Shown piece by piece: positions 53,908-61,897 of a DNA stretch of 64,000 bases (position 1 is the first letter of the stretch; each line of letters starts with the position of its first letter). The position numbers and the translations under genes were made by a program. A model generated the notes under the pieces. The model was not told the DNA's origin and did no database searches. It saw only the letters and a program-made list of their open reading frames with translations. The DNA is from Oceaniradius stylonematis (GTDB taxonomy: Bacteria; Pseudomonadota; Alphaproteobacteria; Rhizobiales; Rhizobiaceae). Location of the stretch: the NCBI RefSeq assembly GCF_003149475.2, contig NZ_QFWV02000006.1, positions 105,982-169,981 of the forward strand. Direction: 5' to 3'.

Positions 53908-55157
53908 CGGTCGTCGTCCGCTTGATCGTCTTCGTCGGCGCGCGGGTTCATCGCGAGCGTTTCGGGCGTCGAGAAGCGCGCGGTCGGCATGCGCACATAG
54001 GCTCTGCGGATGGCGGCGGCCGCGCGCTGACGGATGCGCCAGATCGTAAAGCCGATAAGCATCGTGTGGGCCGCCGCGATCGTCATGAAAAGACCCTCGG
54101 GTCCGGCAAAGCCCATCACGCCGCCCGCGATCAGCGGCCCCGCGATCGAACCGATGCCGAACAGCAGCAGCAGCCCGCCCGACGTGCGCAGGAAGTCGTC
54201 CGCCGCCGCATGGTCGTTGGCGTGGCTGACCAGCAGCGGATACATGGTGTGGATGAACGCACCGAACAGGCCGGCTCCGATCAGGATCGGCATGGCGTCC
54301 CGGGGCGCCGCGACGATGAAATAGACAGAGGTCGCAACGGCCAGAACGCCCACGGCGATGAGCACATGGCGGCGGTCGGTCTTGTCGGACGCATAGCCGA
54401 CCGGCACCTGCGCCACCGCGCCAGCAATCAGGGTCGCCGACAGGAAGATGGCGATGGCGGTCACGCTCATGCCGATCGCGTTGCCATAGACGGCGGCCAG
54501 CGTGCCGAACGCCGAGTTGGCCATGCCGACGAGCACGATGCCGACGACGGCGACCGGCGAATTGCGCCACAATTTGGGAATATCGAGTGACACTTCGGTC
54601 AGCGGCTTTGGCTGCTGCGAGGCGTAAAGCGCCGTTGGGATCATCGCGAGCGCATAGAAGACGGCGCCGAGCACGAAGAATGTCTCCGCACCGGTGTCGC
54701 CGAGCGGCAGCACCATCTGGCCGATGGTGGTCGCGGTCAGGTTGACCATCGCATAGATGCCGAAAACGCGGCCGCGGCTGTCGGGGCCGGAACGCTCGTT
54801 CAGCCAGCTCTCCATGATCTGCTGGGCGCCGGCAAAGCAGAAGCCCGACAGCGCCCTGAGAGGAATCCATGCGGCCGGATGCATCAGCAACAGGGAAAGC
54901 AGGATCGCCACGCTTGCCAGCGCCGTCATCGCGCCGAACGAGCGGATATGGCCGACGCGCTTGACCGTGCGCGGCACGATCAGGCAGCCGAGCACGAAGC
55001 CGACCGCCCATCCCGTGCCCAGAAGCCCGAGCGAAAACGCCGAGAACCCTTCCTGAGCGCCGCGCACCGGCAGGATCAGCCCGTTGACGCCGCCGGCGAA
55101 CATCAGCGCCGATGCGCCGATCAGGAGCGGAGCGGTGGATTTGGGCAGGAGTGGCAT
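53904..55157 (-). CDS. MFS transporter, YcaD-like (paralogue 2)
   Basis: The ATG at 55157, with AAAGGAAATTG directly upstream, gives 417 residues and 12 membrane helices. LIVPRTVKRVGHIRSFGAM and FCFAGAQQIMESWLNERSG parallel the 44060-45301 protein, as do KLWRNSPVAVVGIVLVGMAN and the tail STPETLAMNPRADEDD. The two paralogues lie about 9 kb apart in the same orientation. Substrate unknown. Confidence 0.88.
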   Translation of the reverse strand: MPLLPKSTAPLLIGASALMFAGGVNGLILPVRGAQEGFSAFSLGLLGTGWAVGFVLGCLIVPRTVKRVGHIRSFGAMTALASVAILLSLLLMHPAAWIPLRALSGFCFAGAQQIMESWLNERSGPDSRGRVFGIYAMVNLTATTIGQMVLPLGDTGAETFFVLGAVFYALAMIPTALYASQQPKPLTEVSLDIPKLWRNSPVAVVGIVLVGMANSAFGTLAAVYGNAIGMSVTAIAIFLSATLIAGAVAQVPVGYASDKTDRRHVLIAVGVLAVATSVYFIVAAPRDAMPILIGAGLFGAFIHTMYPLLVSHANDHAAADDFLRTSGGLLLLFGIGSIAGPLIAGGVMGFAGPEGLFMTIAAAHTMLIGFTIWRIRQRAAAAIRRAYVRMPTARFSTPETLAMNPRADEDDQADDDR

Positions 55158-55533
55158 CAATTTCCTTTTGCCATCGTCTTGCCAGAACAGGGTGGACGAA
55201 AAACCAAGATCCCGTCGATGACGGGCTATGGTGCGGTGGCGCTGCATTGGCCGGCACGACAGACACCATAACCAAGAGATTTGCCAGATCTACCGCTTGT
55301 TTTGACTGCTCGCGCCACCTGTCGGCCGAATTCCCAAGGCCGAACGGGGCTCGCCCGACAGTCGATTGGCAGTCGGAATTCGATGACAATAAAAACGAAT
55401 CAACGGACAAGTTTTGGTCGAATTTTTGGTTGTCATATCTGCTTAATTTTAGGGATAATCATCGATCAATTTGCCAATCGATCAATTTTGTATATCATAT
55501 TCATTTCGTTTATTTCTATCCGGGAGGGTGCCG
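55158..55533. other. Gene-free stretch with an AT-rich half
   Basis: The first half has normal composition and should contain the MFS promoter. From about 55375 to 55520 the sequence becomes strongly AT-rich, with runs such as AATTTTTGGTTGTCATATCT, unlike the rest of the window. It leads into the orphan gene at 55534 and carries a 12-base direct repeat. No coding frame is supported. Confidence 0.6.
55461..55488. repeat. Direct repeat ATCGATCAATTT, two copies, 16-base period
   Basis: Identical 12-mers lie at 55461-55472 and 55477-55488, in the AT-rich leader 46 bases before the orphan gene start. Each contains the palindrome ATCGAT. They may be tandem regulator sites, but nothing identifies the regulator. 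Confidence 0.55.
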
Positions 55534-56103
55534 ATGTCTGAAGAGAATATCAAGAGAGTGCTCGGTGTAGCGGATTATGACGCCTACTGGATAGGCAAGT
55601 CATTATTGGTTCGGCTGACAGCGCGCGGTTTGCTGCCCTGCTTCAACTACACCGCACAATTGGAGCAGCGCCCCGAACGCGTCTCACCGCCCAACTGGAA
55701 CATGGTCTTCTATACGCCGGATGTTTGCATGACGGCCCTTCGTCCCTTCGAGGTAAGCGTGGTGATGTCCAATGTCGGTGGTGCCTCTTCACTGAGGGTT
55801 TTTGATGCAACGGGCGAGAACGAAGTGAAAATCCGCCACGAGTCCGACCGGGAGCAGACGACCAATCTGCAATCCGCGTTGGAGAAGGACCAGTTCGTGG
55901 TCCATGCCAGAGTGCCGAAGGGGGCTTCAGGCCACCATGGGTGCATCGTGGTTCCGGCCGACATGGTTGTATCCGCCATCTACTATCGGGCATACGGGCC
56001 GGCATCGAAAGCCGACTGCGATGCGTTCGTGGCCAAGAACTGTGATGTATCGATCACCGCCGGTGGGGAAATCCCTTGGCCGATGCTGACCGACGAACAG
56101 TGA
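55534..56103 (+). CDS. Orphan hypothetical protein
   Basis: The ATG at 55534 has CGGGAGGG upstream and gives 189 residues. It has no signal peptide or membrane segment. Visible stretches are NIKRVLGVADYDAYWIGKSL, RPERVSPPNWNMVFYTPDVC, RPFEVSVVMSNVGGASSLRV, and VPADMVVSAIYYRAYG near the end. A beta-rich fold is likely. Codon use is less GC-biased than that of its neighbours, and the leader is AT-rich; both fit recent acquisition. I do not recognise the family. Confidence 0.7.
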   Translation: MSEENIKRVLGVADYDAYWIGKSLLVRLTARGLLPCFNYTAQLEQRPERVSPPNWNMVFYTPDVCMTALRPFEVSVVMSNVGGASSLRVFDATGENEVKIRHESDREQTTNLQSALEKDQFVVHARVPKGASGHHGCIVVPADMVVSAIYYRAYGPASKADCDAFVAKNCDVSITAGGEIPWPMLTDEQ

Positions 56104-56178
56104 GGTGCTTGCTTCAAACGGCCGCTGGCGCCAGTTCGGGTCCGTGAAAAGCCGTTTCGGATCAGATACCAAAACCCC

Positions 56179-57699
56179 CTACTGAAACGCCGTCTCCGAG
56201 AAGCTTCTGAGTTTCCGCGAATGCAGCCGTTCGGGCGGCATCTGCGCCAGCTTCTCCATCGCCTTGATGCCGATGATCAGATGCTGGTTGACCTGCGTCC
56301 TGTAGAATTCGGTCGCCATGCCCGGCAGCTTGAGTTCGCCATGCAGCGGCTTGTCGGAGACGCACAAAAGCGTGCCGTAGGGCACGCGGAAGCGGAAGCC
56401 GTTGGCGGCGATCGTCGCCGATTCCATGTCGAGTGCAATCGAGCGTGACTGCGACAGCCGTTTGACCGGCCCGCGCTGGTCGCGCAGCTCCCAGTTGCGG
56501 TTGTCGATCGTGGCGACCGTGCCCGTGCGCATGATGCGTTTGAGATCGTAGCCCGAAAGGCCTGTCACCTCCGCCACCGCCTGTTCCAGCGCGACCTGAA
56601 CCTCGGCCAGCGGCGGCACCGGCACGGACAGCGGCAGATCGTCGTCGAGCACCGAATCCTCGCGCACATAGGCATGCGCCAGCACATAATCGCCCAGCTG
56701 CTGCGTGTTGCGCAGGCCCGCGCAATGGCCGAGCATCAGCCAGGCATGCGGGCGCAGCACCGCGATATGGTCGGTGATCGTCTTGGCGTTGGACGGGCCG
56801 ACGCCGATATTGACCATGGTGATGCCGGTGCGGTCCGGCCGCGTCAAATGATAGGTCGGCATTTGCGGCAGGCGCGATGGCGGTGCGCCGCTCTCCGGCT
56901 CGGCCGCGCCGGCGCGCGTCACCACATTGCCCGGCTCGACGAAACTCTGATAACCGGAATTGGTGTCGGCGATCTGCTCGCGCGCAAAGGCGCAGAACTC
57001 GTCGATGTAGAACTGGTAGTTGGTAAAAAGGACGAAGTTCTGGAAATGCCACGGGCTTGTCGCGGTGTAATGCGACAACCGGTGCAGCGAATAATCGACG
57101 CGCTGGGCGGTGAACGGGGCAAGCGGCGAGGGCTGGCCGGGCGCCGGTTCGAAGTCGCCGTTGGCGATGTCGTCATTGGTCACGTTCAGGTCCGGTACGT
57201 CGAACACGTCGCGCAGCGGACGCGCCAGCTGGTCGGCCTTGGCGCCATCGACATGGGTGCCTTCCAGGAACGCGAAGTGCAGCGGGATCGGCGTGCCCGA
57301 CTCCGACACCTCGACCGCCACACTATGGTTCTTCAGCAAGAGCCCGATCTGCGTTTCCAGATAGCTGCCGAACAGGTCGGGTCGGGTCACGGTGGTCGCG
57401 TAATGGCCCGGCTGGGCCAGATGGCCGTAGGCGAGCCGCGAATCCACCTGATTGTAGCTGGCCGTCCTGACCGAGAGCTGCGGATAATAGGCGCGCACGC
57501 GCCCCTCCAGATCGCCCTTGTCGGTCATCTCGGAAAACGCGTCGCGGATAAAGGCCGTGTTGCGCTCGTAAAGCGCGCGCAAGGCGGCAACCGCCTCGGC
57601 GGGATCGGTGTAGAAGGTGGGGCGCTCGGGCGGCGGGGTCAGAAACCCGGCACTGTCCTGGCCGGCCATGGGGTGTGATTCGTCTGTTCTCTTGTCCAT
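56179..57699 (-). CDS. amn: AMP nucleosidase
   Basis: The ATG at 57699 gives 506 residues, the family length; an ATG 10 codons later is possible. The N-terminal regulatory domain begins about residue 24. The C-terminal nucleoside phosphorylase-like domain has TGITMVNIGVGPSNAKTITD, PHAWLMLGHCAGLRNTQQLG, and a late VATIDNRNWELRDQRGPVKR, then LDMESATIAANGF, which carries the conserved Met-Glu-Ser of the ribose site. It splits AMP into adenine and ribose 5-phosphate. Confidence 0.93.
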   Translation of the reverse strand: MDKRTDESHPMAGQDSAGFLTPPPERPTFYTDPAEAVAALRALYERNTAFIRDAFSEMTDKGDLEGRVRAYYPQLSVRTASYNQVDSRLAYGHLAQPGHYATTVTRPDLFGSYLETQIGLLLKNHSVAVEVSESGTPIPLHFAFLEGTHVDGAKADQLARPLRDVFDVPDLNVTNDDIANGDFEPAPGQPSPLAPFTAQRVDYSLHRLSHYTATSPWHFQNFVLFTNYQFYIDEFCAFAREQIADTNSGYQSFVEPGNVVTRAGAAEPESGAPPSRLPQMPTYHLTRPDRTGITMVNIGVGPSNAKTITDHIAVLRPHAWLMLGHCAGLRNTQQLGDYVLAHAYVREDSVLDDDLPLSVPVPPLAEVQVALEQAVAEVTGLSGYDLKRIMRTGTVATIDNRNWELRDQRGPVKRLSQSRSIALDMESATIAANGFRFRVPYGTLLCVSDKPLHGELKLPGMATEFYRTQVNQHLIIGIKAMEKLAQMPPERLHSRKLRSFSETAFQ

Positions 57700-57767
57700 G
57701 CACAATCATATACGGCCAGATCATTGCGCGCAAAAGACGCAACGCGGCGATCTCTGGCCCGGTCGCG

Positions 57768-57950
57768 TCACGGCCGCATCAGGCTGACATAGAGGACGAA
57801 ACCCACGCCGTTTCCCTTGCGGGCGCCTTCGTCCGCCTGGGCGGCGGCGAAGCCGGCCAGCGGGCCGATGAACAAGGTGGCCAGAAGCGCGGCGCGTCCG
57901 AAGGCGCGAACAGTCTGAAAACGGCGGCGGTTTGTTGTGTGCATGGTCAT
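57768..57950 (-). CDS. Small exported hypothetical protein
   Basis: The ATG at 57950 (MTMHTTNRRRFQTVRAFGRA) gives 60 residues with a clear signal peptide (ALLATLFIGPLAGFAAAQAD). The mature peptide is only about 24 residues (GNGVGFVLYVSLMRP at its end). No family is recognised. It lies 17 bases downstream of another small membrane-protein gene on the same strand. Confidence 0.45.
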   Translation of the reverse strand: MTMHTTNRRRFQTVRAFGRAALLATLFIGPLAGFAAAQADEGARKGNGVGFVLYVSLMRP

Positions 57951-57967
57951 GGTCGGCCCCTGACGAG

Positions 57968-58135
57968 TTACTGGCGCGGGATGGCGCACACGCGCGGGCG
58001 CTCGAAGACGCACGGCACGGTCGATTGAATTTTCCAGGAATAGGCCGGCCCGCTGCTCTGCTCGATCAGGCTGATCAGCGCGAACGCGAAGATCATGGCG
58101 ATCAGGCAGATGATGATGAAGCGTCGTGCGAGCAT
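57968..58135 (-). CDS. Small single-pass membrane protein, hypothetical
   Basis: The ATG at 58135 with AGGGA upstream gives 55 residues. One membrane helix (FIIICLIAMIFAFALISLIE) is followed by a short tail with two Cys (STVPCVFERPRVCAI) that could form a disulfide outside the membrane. No family is recognised. It probably shares a transcript with the downstream 60-residue gene. Confidence 0.5.
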   Translation of the reverse strand: MLARRFIIICLIAMIFAFALISLIEQSSGPAYSWKIQSTVPCVFERPRVCAIPRQ

Positions 58136-58285
58136 CGGCTGTGTCCCTTTCCTGCCGCACACATTAGACAGGGGGCACTGAACCGGTGCTGAGGTCGCCA
58201 TTCATATGGCGTTCAGGGTCGTTAACGCGGCTTGCGCTTGGCGCGCGGCCGCCTATGTGCGTAGGCGACAGCACCGGAGGGACCC

Positions 58286-58993
58286 ATGCCGCAACAGACC
58301 GCACCGATCGAGCTATACTATTGGCCGACGCCCAATGGCTGGAAGATATCGATCATGCTGGAGGAACTGGGCGTGCCCTATCAGGTGCGCTACATCGACA
58401 TCGGCAAGGGCGAGCAGTTCGCGCCCGATTTCCTGAAGATCGCGCCCAACAACCGCATGCCCGCCATCATCGACCCGGAAGGCCCGGGCGGCGAGCCGAT
58501 CTCGGTGTTCGAGTCCGGCGCGATCCTGCAATATCTGGGCCGCAAGTTCGACCGCTTTTATCCCGCAGATCCGCGCGCGCGGACCGCCGTCGACGAGTGG
58601 CTGTTCTGGCAGATGGGCGGGCTGGGTCCGATGGCCGGCCAGGCGCATCATTTCCGCCAATATGCGCCCGAACAGGTGCCCTATGCGATCGACCGCTACA
58701 CCAATGAGGTCAACAGGCTCTATGGCGTGATGAACAGGCGCCTTGCCGACCGCGACTTCCTCGCCGGCGACTATTCGATCGCCGACATGGCGTGCATCGG
58801 CTGGGTCCTGCCCTACGAACGGCAGGGCCAGGATCTGGACGACTTCCCCAACCTCAAGCGCTGGTTCGACACGATGAATGCGCGGCCGGCGGTCGAGCGC
58901 GGCCTGGCGGTCGGACGCGAAAAGCGCGAGCAAACCAATCTGCGCGACGACAAGGAGGCGCAGAAGGTGCTGTTCGGCCAGCGCGCGCGCTGA
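58286..58993 (+). CDS. Glutathione S-transferase-like protein (YfcG/YghU group)
   Basis: The product is 235 residues with CCGGAGGGA before the ATG. The thioredoxin-like N-domain has LYYWPTPNGWKISIMLEELG, with Asn in the usual active-site position of the YfcG group, and the ESGAILQYL motif that binds the glutathione gamma-Glu. The helical C-domain has FLAGDYSIADMACIGWV. Homologues reduce disulfides with glutathione. It converges on the DUF2147 gene across a bidirectional hairpin. Confidence 0.88.
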   Translation: MPQQTAPIELYYWPTPNGWKISIMLEELGVPYQVRYIDIGKGEQFAPDFLKIAPNNRMPAIIDPEGPGGEPISVFESGAILQYLGRKFDRFYPADPRARTAVDEWLFWQMGGLGPMAGQAHHFRQYAPEQVPYAIDRYTNEVNRLYGVMNRRLADRDFLAGDYSIADMACIGWVLPYERQGQDLDDFPNLKRWFDTMNARPAVERGLAVGREKREQTNLRDDKEAQKVLFGQRAR

Positions 58994-58999
58994 CCATGG

Positions 59000-59026
59000 G
59001 GCCTCCCCGTCCGGTTCGGGGAGGCC
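59000..59026. terminator. Bidirectional hairpin between GST and DUF2147 genes
   Basis: GGCCTCCCC (59000-59008) and GGGGAGGCC (59018-59026) form a perfect 9-bp stem with a 9-base loop. It starts 7 bases after the GST stop, between convergent genes. No long T-run follows. Confidence 0.6.
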
Positions 59027-59038
59027 GATCGGGTCCGG

Positions 59039-59386
59039 TTACTGGCGTTTCCACGCCTCGGTCCGGCTTGTGATGGGAGTGCAAACACCAAAGCAACCTG
59101 TCATGTTGAGCGTGTTACCCGAAAGGCGGGCACGTCCCTTGTATTGGCGCCCTTCTGCCGGGTCGGTGATGTTGCCGACGTAGCGGTTGCCGCTGAGGGA
59201 GACGCGGCCAATCTGCTGGCCTGCATAGGTTCCGGTCTGAAGGGTGATGCAGAATGCACTCCCGCACTCCGCGATTCGCGCGGTTTCGCCGCTTCCTGTG
59301 CGCCAGGTGCCGACAATGGCGTCGGCAAGAGCGGGCGTTGCGGTCATGGTGACGGCGACCGCCAGCGCAAGCAGAGATGTCTTCAT
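59039..59386 (-). CDS. DUF2147 family exported protein
   Basis: The ATG at 59386 with GGGAGGAA upstream gives 115 residues. A signal peptide ends at about residue 22 (ATPALADA). The DUF2147 core is visible: IVGTWRTGSGETARIAECGS, FCITLQTG, the short YVGNITDPAEGRQYKGRARL version, and TLNMTGCFGVC. Four Cys are present. Family function is unknown. A LiuR-like inverted repeat lies 52-67 bases upstream. Confidence 0.85.
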   Translation of the reverse strand: MKTSLLALAVAVTMTATPALADAIVGTWRTGSGETARIAECGSAFCITLQTGTYAGQQIGRVSLSGNRYVGNITDPAEGRQYKGRARLSGNTLNMTGCFGVCTPITSRTEAWKRQ

Positions 59387-59437
59387 GAGGTTCCTCCCAA
59401 TCATGCACGGTTCAAGGACCGTTCGCGTGCACTATTA

Positions 59438-59453
59438 TTGACGCACACGTAAA
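59438..59453. promoter_or_regulatory. Inverted repeat TTGACG-CACA-CGTAAA upstream of DUF2147
   Basis: The arms TTGACG and CGTAAA differ from a perfect palindrome at one position. The site is like the one upstream of ETF-QO (TTGACG-TAAA-CGTCAA), with the same arm length and spacing. Its distance from the DUF2147 start suits a core-promoter operator. A shared regulator is inferred, not shown. Confidence 0.4.
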
Positions 59454-59629
59454 AGTAAACGGGTTTTGACGGGAGTCGGTAGCGTTCCGGCGGGCGGATC
59501 GGTCGCTTCATGGACCGGCAAAAACCGCGTCCCTCCCGCATCGACCCGCTGCCACGGTTAGCGATTGCTTTCCGCGCCAACTGTGAACGATGTGTGAAAA
59601 TCCCCGGTTTGCCAAGCAAAATCAGCTAT

Positions 59630-59657
59630 TTGACATGTTAACGCGCGGTTGAATTTA
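59630..59657 (+). promoter_or_regulatory. Candidate promoter with CtrA-like box upstream of the SEL1-like gene
   Basis: TTGACA (59630-59635) could be a -35, but the -10 position (ATTTAC) is weak. Inside the spacer, TTAA-N7-TTGA (59638-59652) is one mismatch from the CtrA consensus. It lies 150 bases upstream of the gene start. Both readings are tentative. Confidence 0.28.
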
Positions 59658-59800
59658 CCCCCTGTTTTTGTTTCGTTTGCGCGCCATTAAGGACACTTGT
59701 TTGCCAGCCGTTGAAGCCTTGCCGGCATCCTCCACCCATCAAAACGCCGGGACGACAAAGGGCTCGGGGACGAAACAGGGACACGCAATAGGGGGTCGAC

Positions 59801-60067
59801 ATGGCACGCCTTGAAATGGAAAACGCCGACTTTGCCGGGATGGGCGCCGGCGCCAACGCAGACATCTTGTTCGAGATGGGCCTGGCTTGCGCGACGGGCC
59901 GCAATGGCGACGCCGATCTGGTTGCCGCGCACAAATGGTTCAACATCGCGGCCATCAAGGGCTCGCCGCGAGCCGGCGCCCTGCGCGCCGAGATCGCCGA
60001 AACCATGAACAAGGCCGAACTGGCCAAGGCGCTGCGCGAAGCGCGTGAGTGGATGACCCGCCATTGA
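59801..60067 (+). CDS. Small SEL1-like repeat protein
   Basis: The product is 88 residues with AGGGGG before the ATG. One SEL1-like helical repeat is seen: LFEMGLACATGRNGDADLVA followed by AHKWFNIAAIKGSPRA, then a second helix pair (TMNKAELAKALREAREWM). Such repeats mediate protein contacts. The protein is cytosolic. A hairpin follows the stop after 8 bases. Confidence 0.75.
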   Translation: MARLEMENADFAGMGAGANADILFEMGLACATGRNGDADLVAAHKWFNIAAIKGSPRAGALRAEIAETMNKAELAKALREAREWMTRH

Positions 60068-60075
60068 GCGGTGGT

Positions 60076-60093
60076 GCCGGCCCGACGGCCGGC
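60076..60093 (+). terminator. Short hairpin after the SEL1-like gene
   Basis: GCCGGCC (60076-60082) and GGCCGGC (60087-60093) pair around a CGAC loop, 8 bases after the stop. TTCG follows, so the T-run is weak. Confidence 0.5.
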
Positions 60094-60169
60094 TTCGAAA
60101 AGACATCGGCGGGTGGGGCACCGGTTTGCGGGGGGCAAGCGACCGGTTGCAACGGGGGTTCCGCTGACA

Positions 60170-60206
60170 GGCCGCGCGCTCTTGGGGTGTGAGCGCGCGG
60201 CCTTCT
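60170..60206 (+). terminator. 12-bp perfect hairpin with T-rich tail
   Basis: GGCCGCGCGCTC (60170-60181) and GAGCGCGCGGCC (60191-60202) pair fully around a 9-base loop and are followed by TTCTT. It lies about 100 bases after the SEL1-like stop, on the edge of the lower-GC orphan gene block. It may insulate the plus-strand transcript from the convergent gene. Confidence 0.65.
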
Positions 60207-60271
60207 TGCTCATAAGGTCTCATAAATTGGCCGCAAGGAAGCGATTGGGTTTGTTTCCGGCGAACACGTGC

Positions 60272-61045
60272 TCAGAGAGCGATGTTCCAGAAATCCAGCA
60301 CGGCTTGCACCTGTTTTCGGGGATAGTGCGGACCGGCCTGTTCCAAGTCTCTCCGGATTGTCGCTTTTCGCTTGTCGGCGGCGTTCTTTATGCGATCTGA
60401 GAAGGGGACCGTCCCAGACGGCAAAGCCGGTTTATCTGGCTTGGGCCAACTGACCGGATAGTCATCCCAGTCGGACCAGCTTGCAATCTGCGCACCGGTG
60501 TTTGAAACGGCCTCGTGCTCGCATAACCAACCGTAAAGGTGAAGCGCGCAAACACGCAGCATCGTCTTTACCTCGATCATGGCATCGGTGAACGCCTTCA
60601 ACGGTGTTGGCAGCAACACCATGTTGGCAACGCAGGAAAAGAATCGATGATCCTGGACGACTTCGTTGGATGACTGATAGCGGTCGTCGTCCAAACCCCA
60701 GATATGGCAACATGACCAGTTTGGCCGCTGCTTTCCACGAAGGCCCAACGCCTTTGTCAGAGCCTTGTTAGCATTAATATTGCCTTCTGACTTATGGACG
60801 CTGAGCCCGGTCTGCCGATTGCGGTTCATCTGCGGCTCAGTCCAGTTTGACTTGTAGAACAGGGCTCGGCGGGCGTGCTCGGGATACCAAACCGGCAGAT
60901 AGGCAAAGGTCGCGGGATCAACCCATCGAGCCGTTTTCTCTATTAGATGCATTACTTCGGCCAGAGTTAACTCCTTGCGAAGAGCTTCAAGGCCGTCGGG
61001 CAAGCATTCAGCGGTTGCGACAGTCTTTCCGGCTCGCCTCGACAT
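60272..61045 (-). CDS. Orphan protein with HNH-like (His-Me finger) core
   Basis: The ATG at 61045, with AGGA 5 bases upstream, gives 257 residues. The middle part reads NWSCCHIWGLDDDRYQSSN, then VVQDHRFFSCVANMVLLPTP and LKAFTD. The order HxI, ~30 residues, N-M-V-L-L-P resembles the beta-beta-alpha metal core of HNH endonucleases (HHI...NLILL), although the last His/Asn is not clear. A helical C-terminal part follows (RKQVQAVLDFWNI). No methylase or immunity gene is adjacent. GC content is visibly lower than that of flanking genes, which suggests acquisition. Function is not established. Confidence 0.65.
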   Translation of the reverse strand: MSRRAGKTVATAECLPDGLEALRKELTLAEVMHLIEKTARWVDPATFAYLPVWYPEHARRALFYKSNWTEPQMNRNRQTGLSVHKSEGNINANKALTKALGLRGKQRPNWSCCHIWGLDDDRYQSSNEVVQDHRFFSCVANMVLLPTPLKAFTDAMIEVKTMLRVCALHLYGWLCEHEAVSNTGAQIASWSDWDDYPVSWPKPDKPALPSGTVPFSDRIKNAADKRKATIRRDLEQAGPHYPRKQVQAVLDFWNIAL

Positions 61046-61153
61046 CGTGATCCTAATCAAGCTTAGATTTGCGAACTGACCGGCCCAAAGAACTCGACTG
61101 CGTCTTCTACGGAAATCATAGCATGAAAGAGCTGAGTTTTATTACCGGTACCG

Positions 61154-61840
61154 TCAGTTCACGCCGACATAGCGGCCCGGCTTGTGGTTGACGCCCAGGA
61201 TCAGGTTGAACATCACCGCGCCGGCCACCGACCACACGATGCCCTGCCATCCGATGACGAGCGCGGCGCCGGCCAGGATCAGCGCGTCAATGCCGAGCTG
61301 GACATAGCCGGCGCGCATGCCGCGCGCCGATTGCAGCCAGTAGACCAGGATGTTGATGCCGCCGAGCCCCGCGCCGTGGCGGAACAGCGCCAGAAGCCCC
61401 AGCCCGATCATGATCCCGCCGATCAGCGCGGCAAACCCCGGCTCCAGCGTCTCGATGGTGATCAGAACCGGGTAGTAGCGTACCAGAACGCTCATCAGCG
61501 CGATGGCGCAGAACGTCTTGATCACGAACCGCCAGCCCATGCCGCGTACGGCCAGCGCGTAAAACGGCAGGTTGAGCGCAAAGAACAGGGCGGAGAAATC
61601 CAGCCCGGTCGCATAGGAGATGGTCAGCGCGATGCCGGCAACGCCGGAAACGACCAGTTCGGCCTGCTGGAACAGAAAGACGCCGAACGAGACCAGCGCC
61701 ACGCCGATCGAAATGGCGAAGATGTCCTCGGGCAGCGTGTGCCGGCTGGGCCGGATCATGATCATCGCCTGGCGGTCGGCTTCATCCGTGCTGTCGCCGT
61801 CCGGCTCCTGATGTGTATCGGTCACGCTGTCAGCATCCAT
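61154..61840 (-). CDS. YitT family membrane protein
   Basis: The product is 228 residues. A charged N-terminus of about 38 residues precedes five or six membrane helices: FAISIGVALVSFGVFLFQQA, SGVAGIALTISYATG, FSALFFALNLPFYALAV, and the HGAGLGGINILVYWLQ loop typical of YitT/DUF161. The usual C-terminal DUF2179 domain is absent. The substrate is unknown. An internal ATG at 61765 is an alternative start. Confidence 0.85.
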   Translation of the reverse strand: MDADSVTDTHQEPDGDSTDEADRQAMIMIRPSRHTLPEDIFAISIGVALVSFGVFLFQQAELVVSGVAGIALTISYATGLDFSALFFALNLPFYALAVRGMGWRFVIKTFCAIALMSVLVRYYPVLITIETLEPGFAALIGGIMIGLGLLALFRHGAGLGGINILVYWLQSARGMRAGYVQLGIDALILAGAALVIGWQGIVWSVAGAVMFNLILGVNHKPGRYVGVN

Positions 61841-61897
61841 GCTCGTGCCCGCCGAAGCCGGCCTTGAACCAAGCCCTCGCCGATTTGCCGTTTGCGA

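Larger units (their letters stand above)
59387..59800. other. Gene-free stretch between DUF2147 and SEL1-like genes
   Basis: These 414 bases carry the inverted repeat at 59438-59453 and a promoter-like region at 59630-59657, described separately. No coding frame or RNA gene is supported between them. Confidence 0.5.

Noticed and set aside
52729-55410. 893-residue open frame on the minus strand across Lrp, LysE and MFS genes
   Set aside because: Runs through three well-supported genes in the wrong frame; composition is shadow-like.
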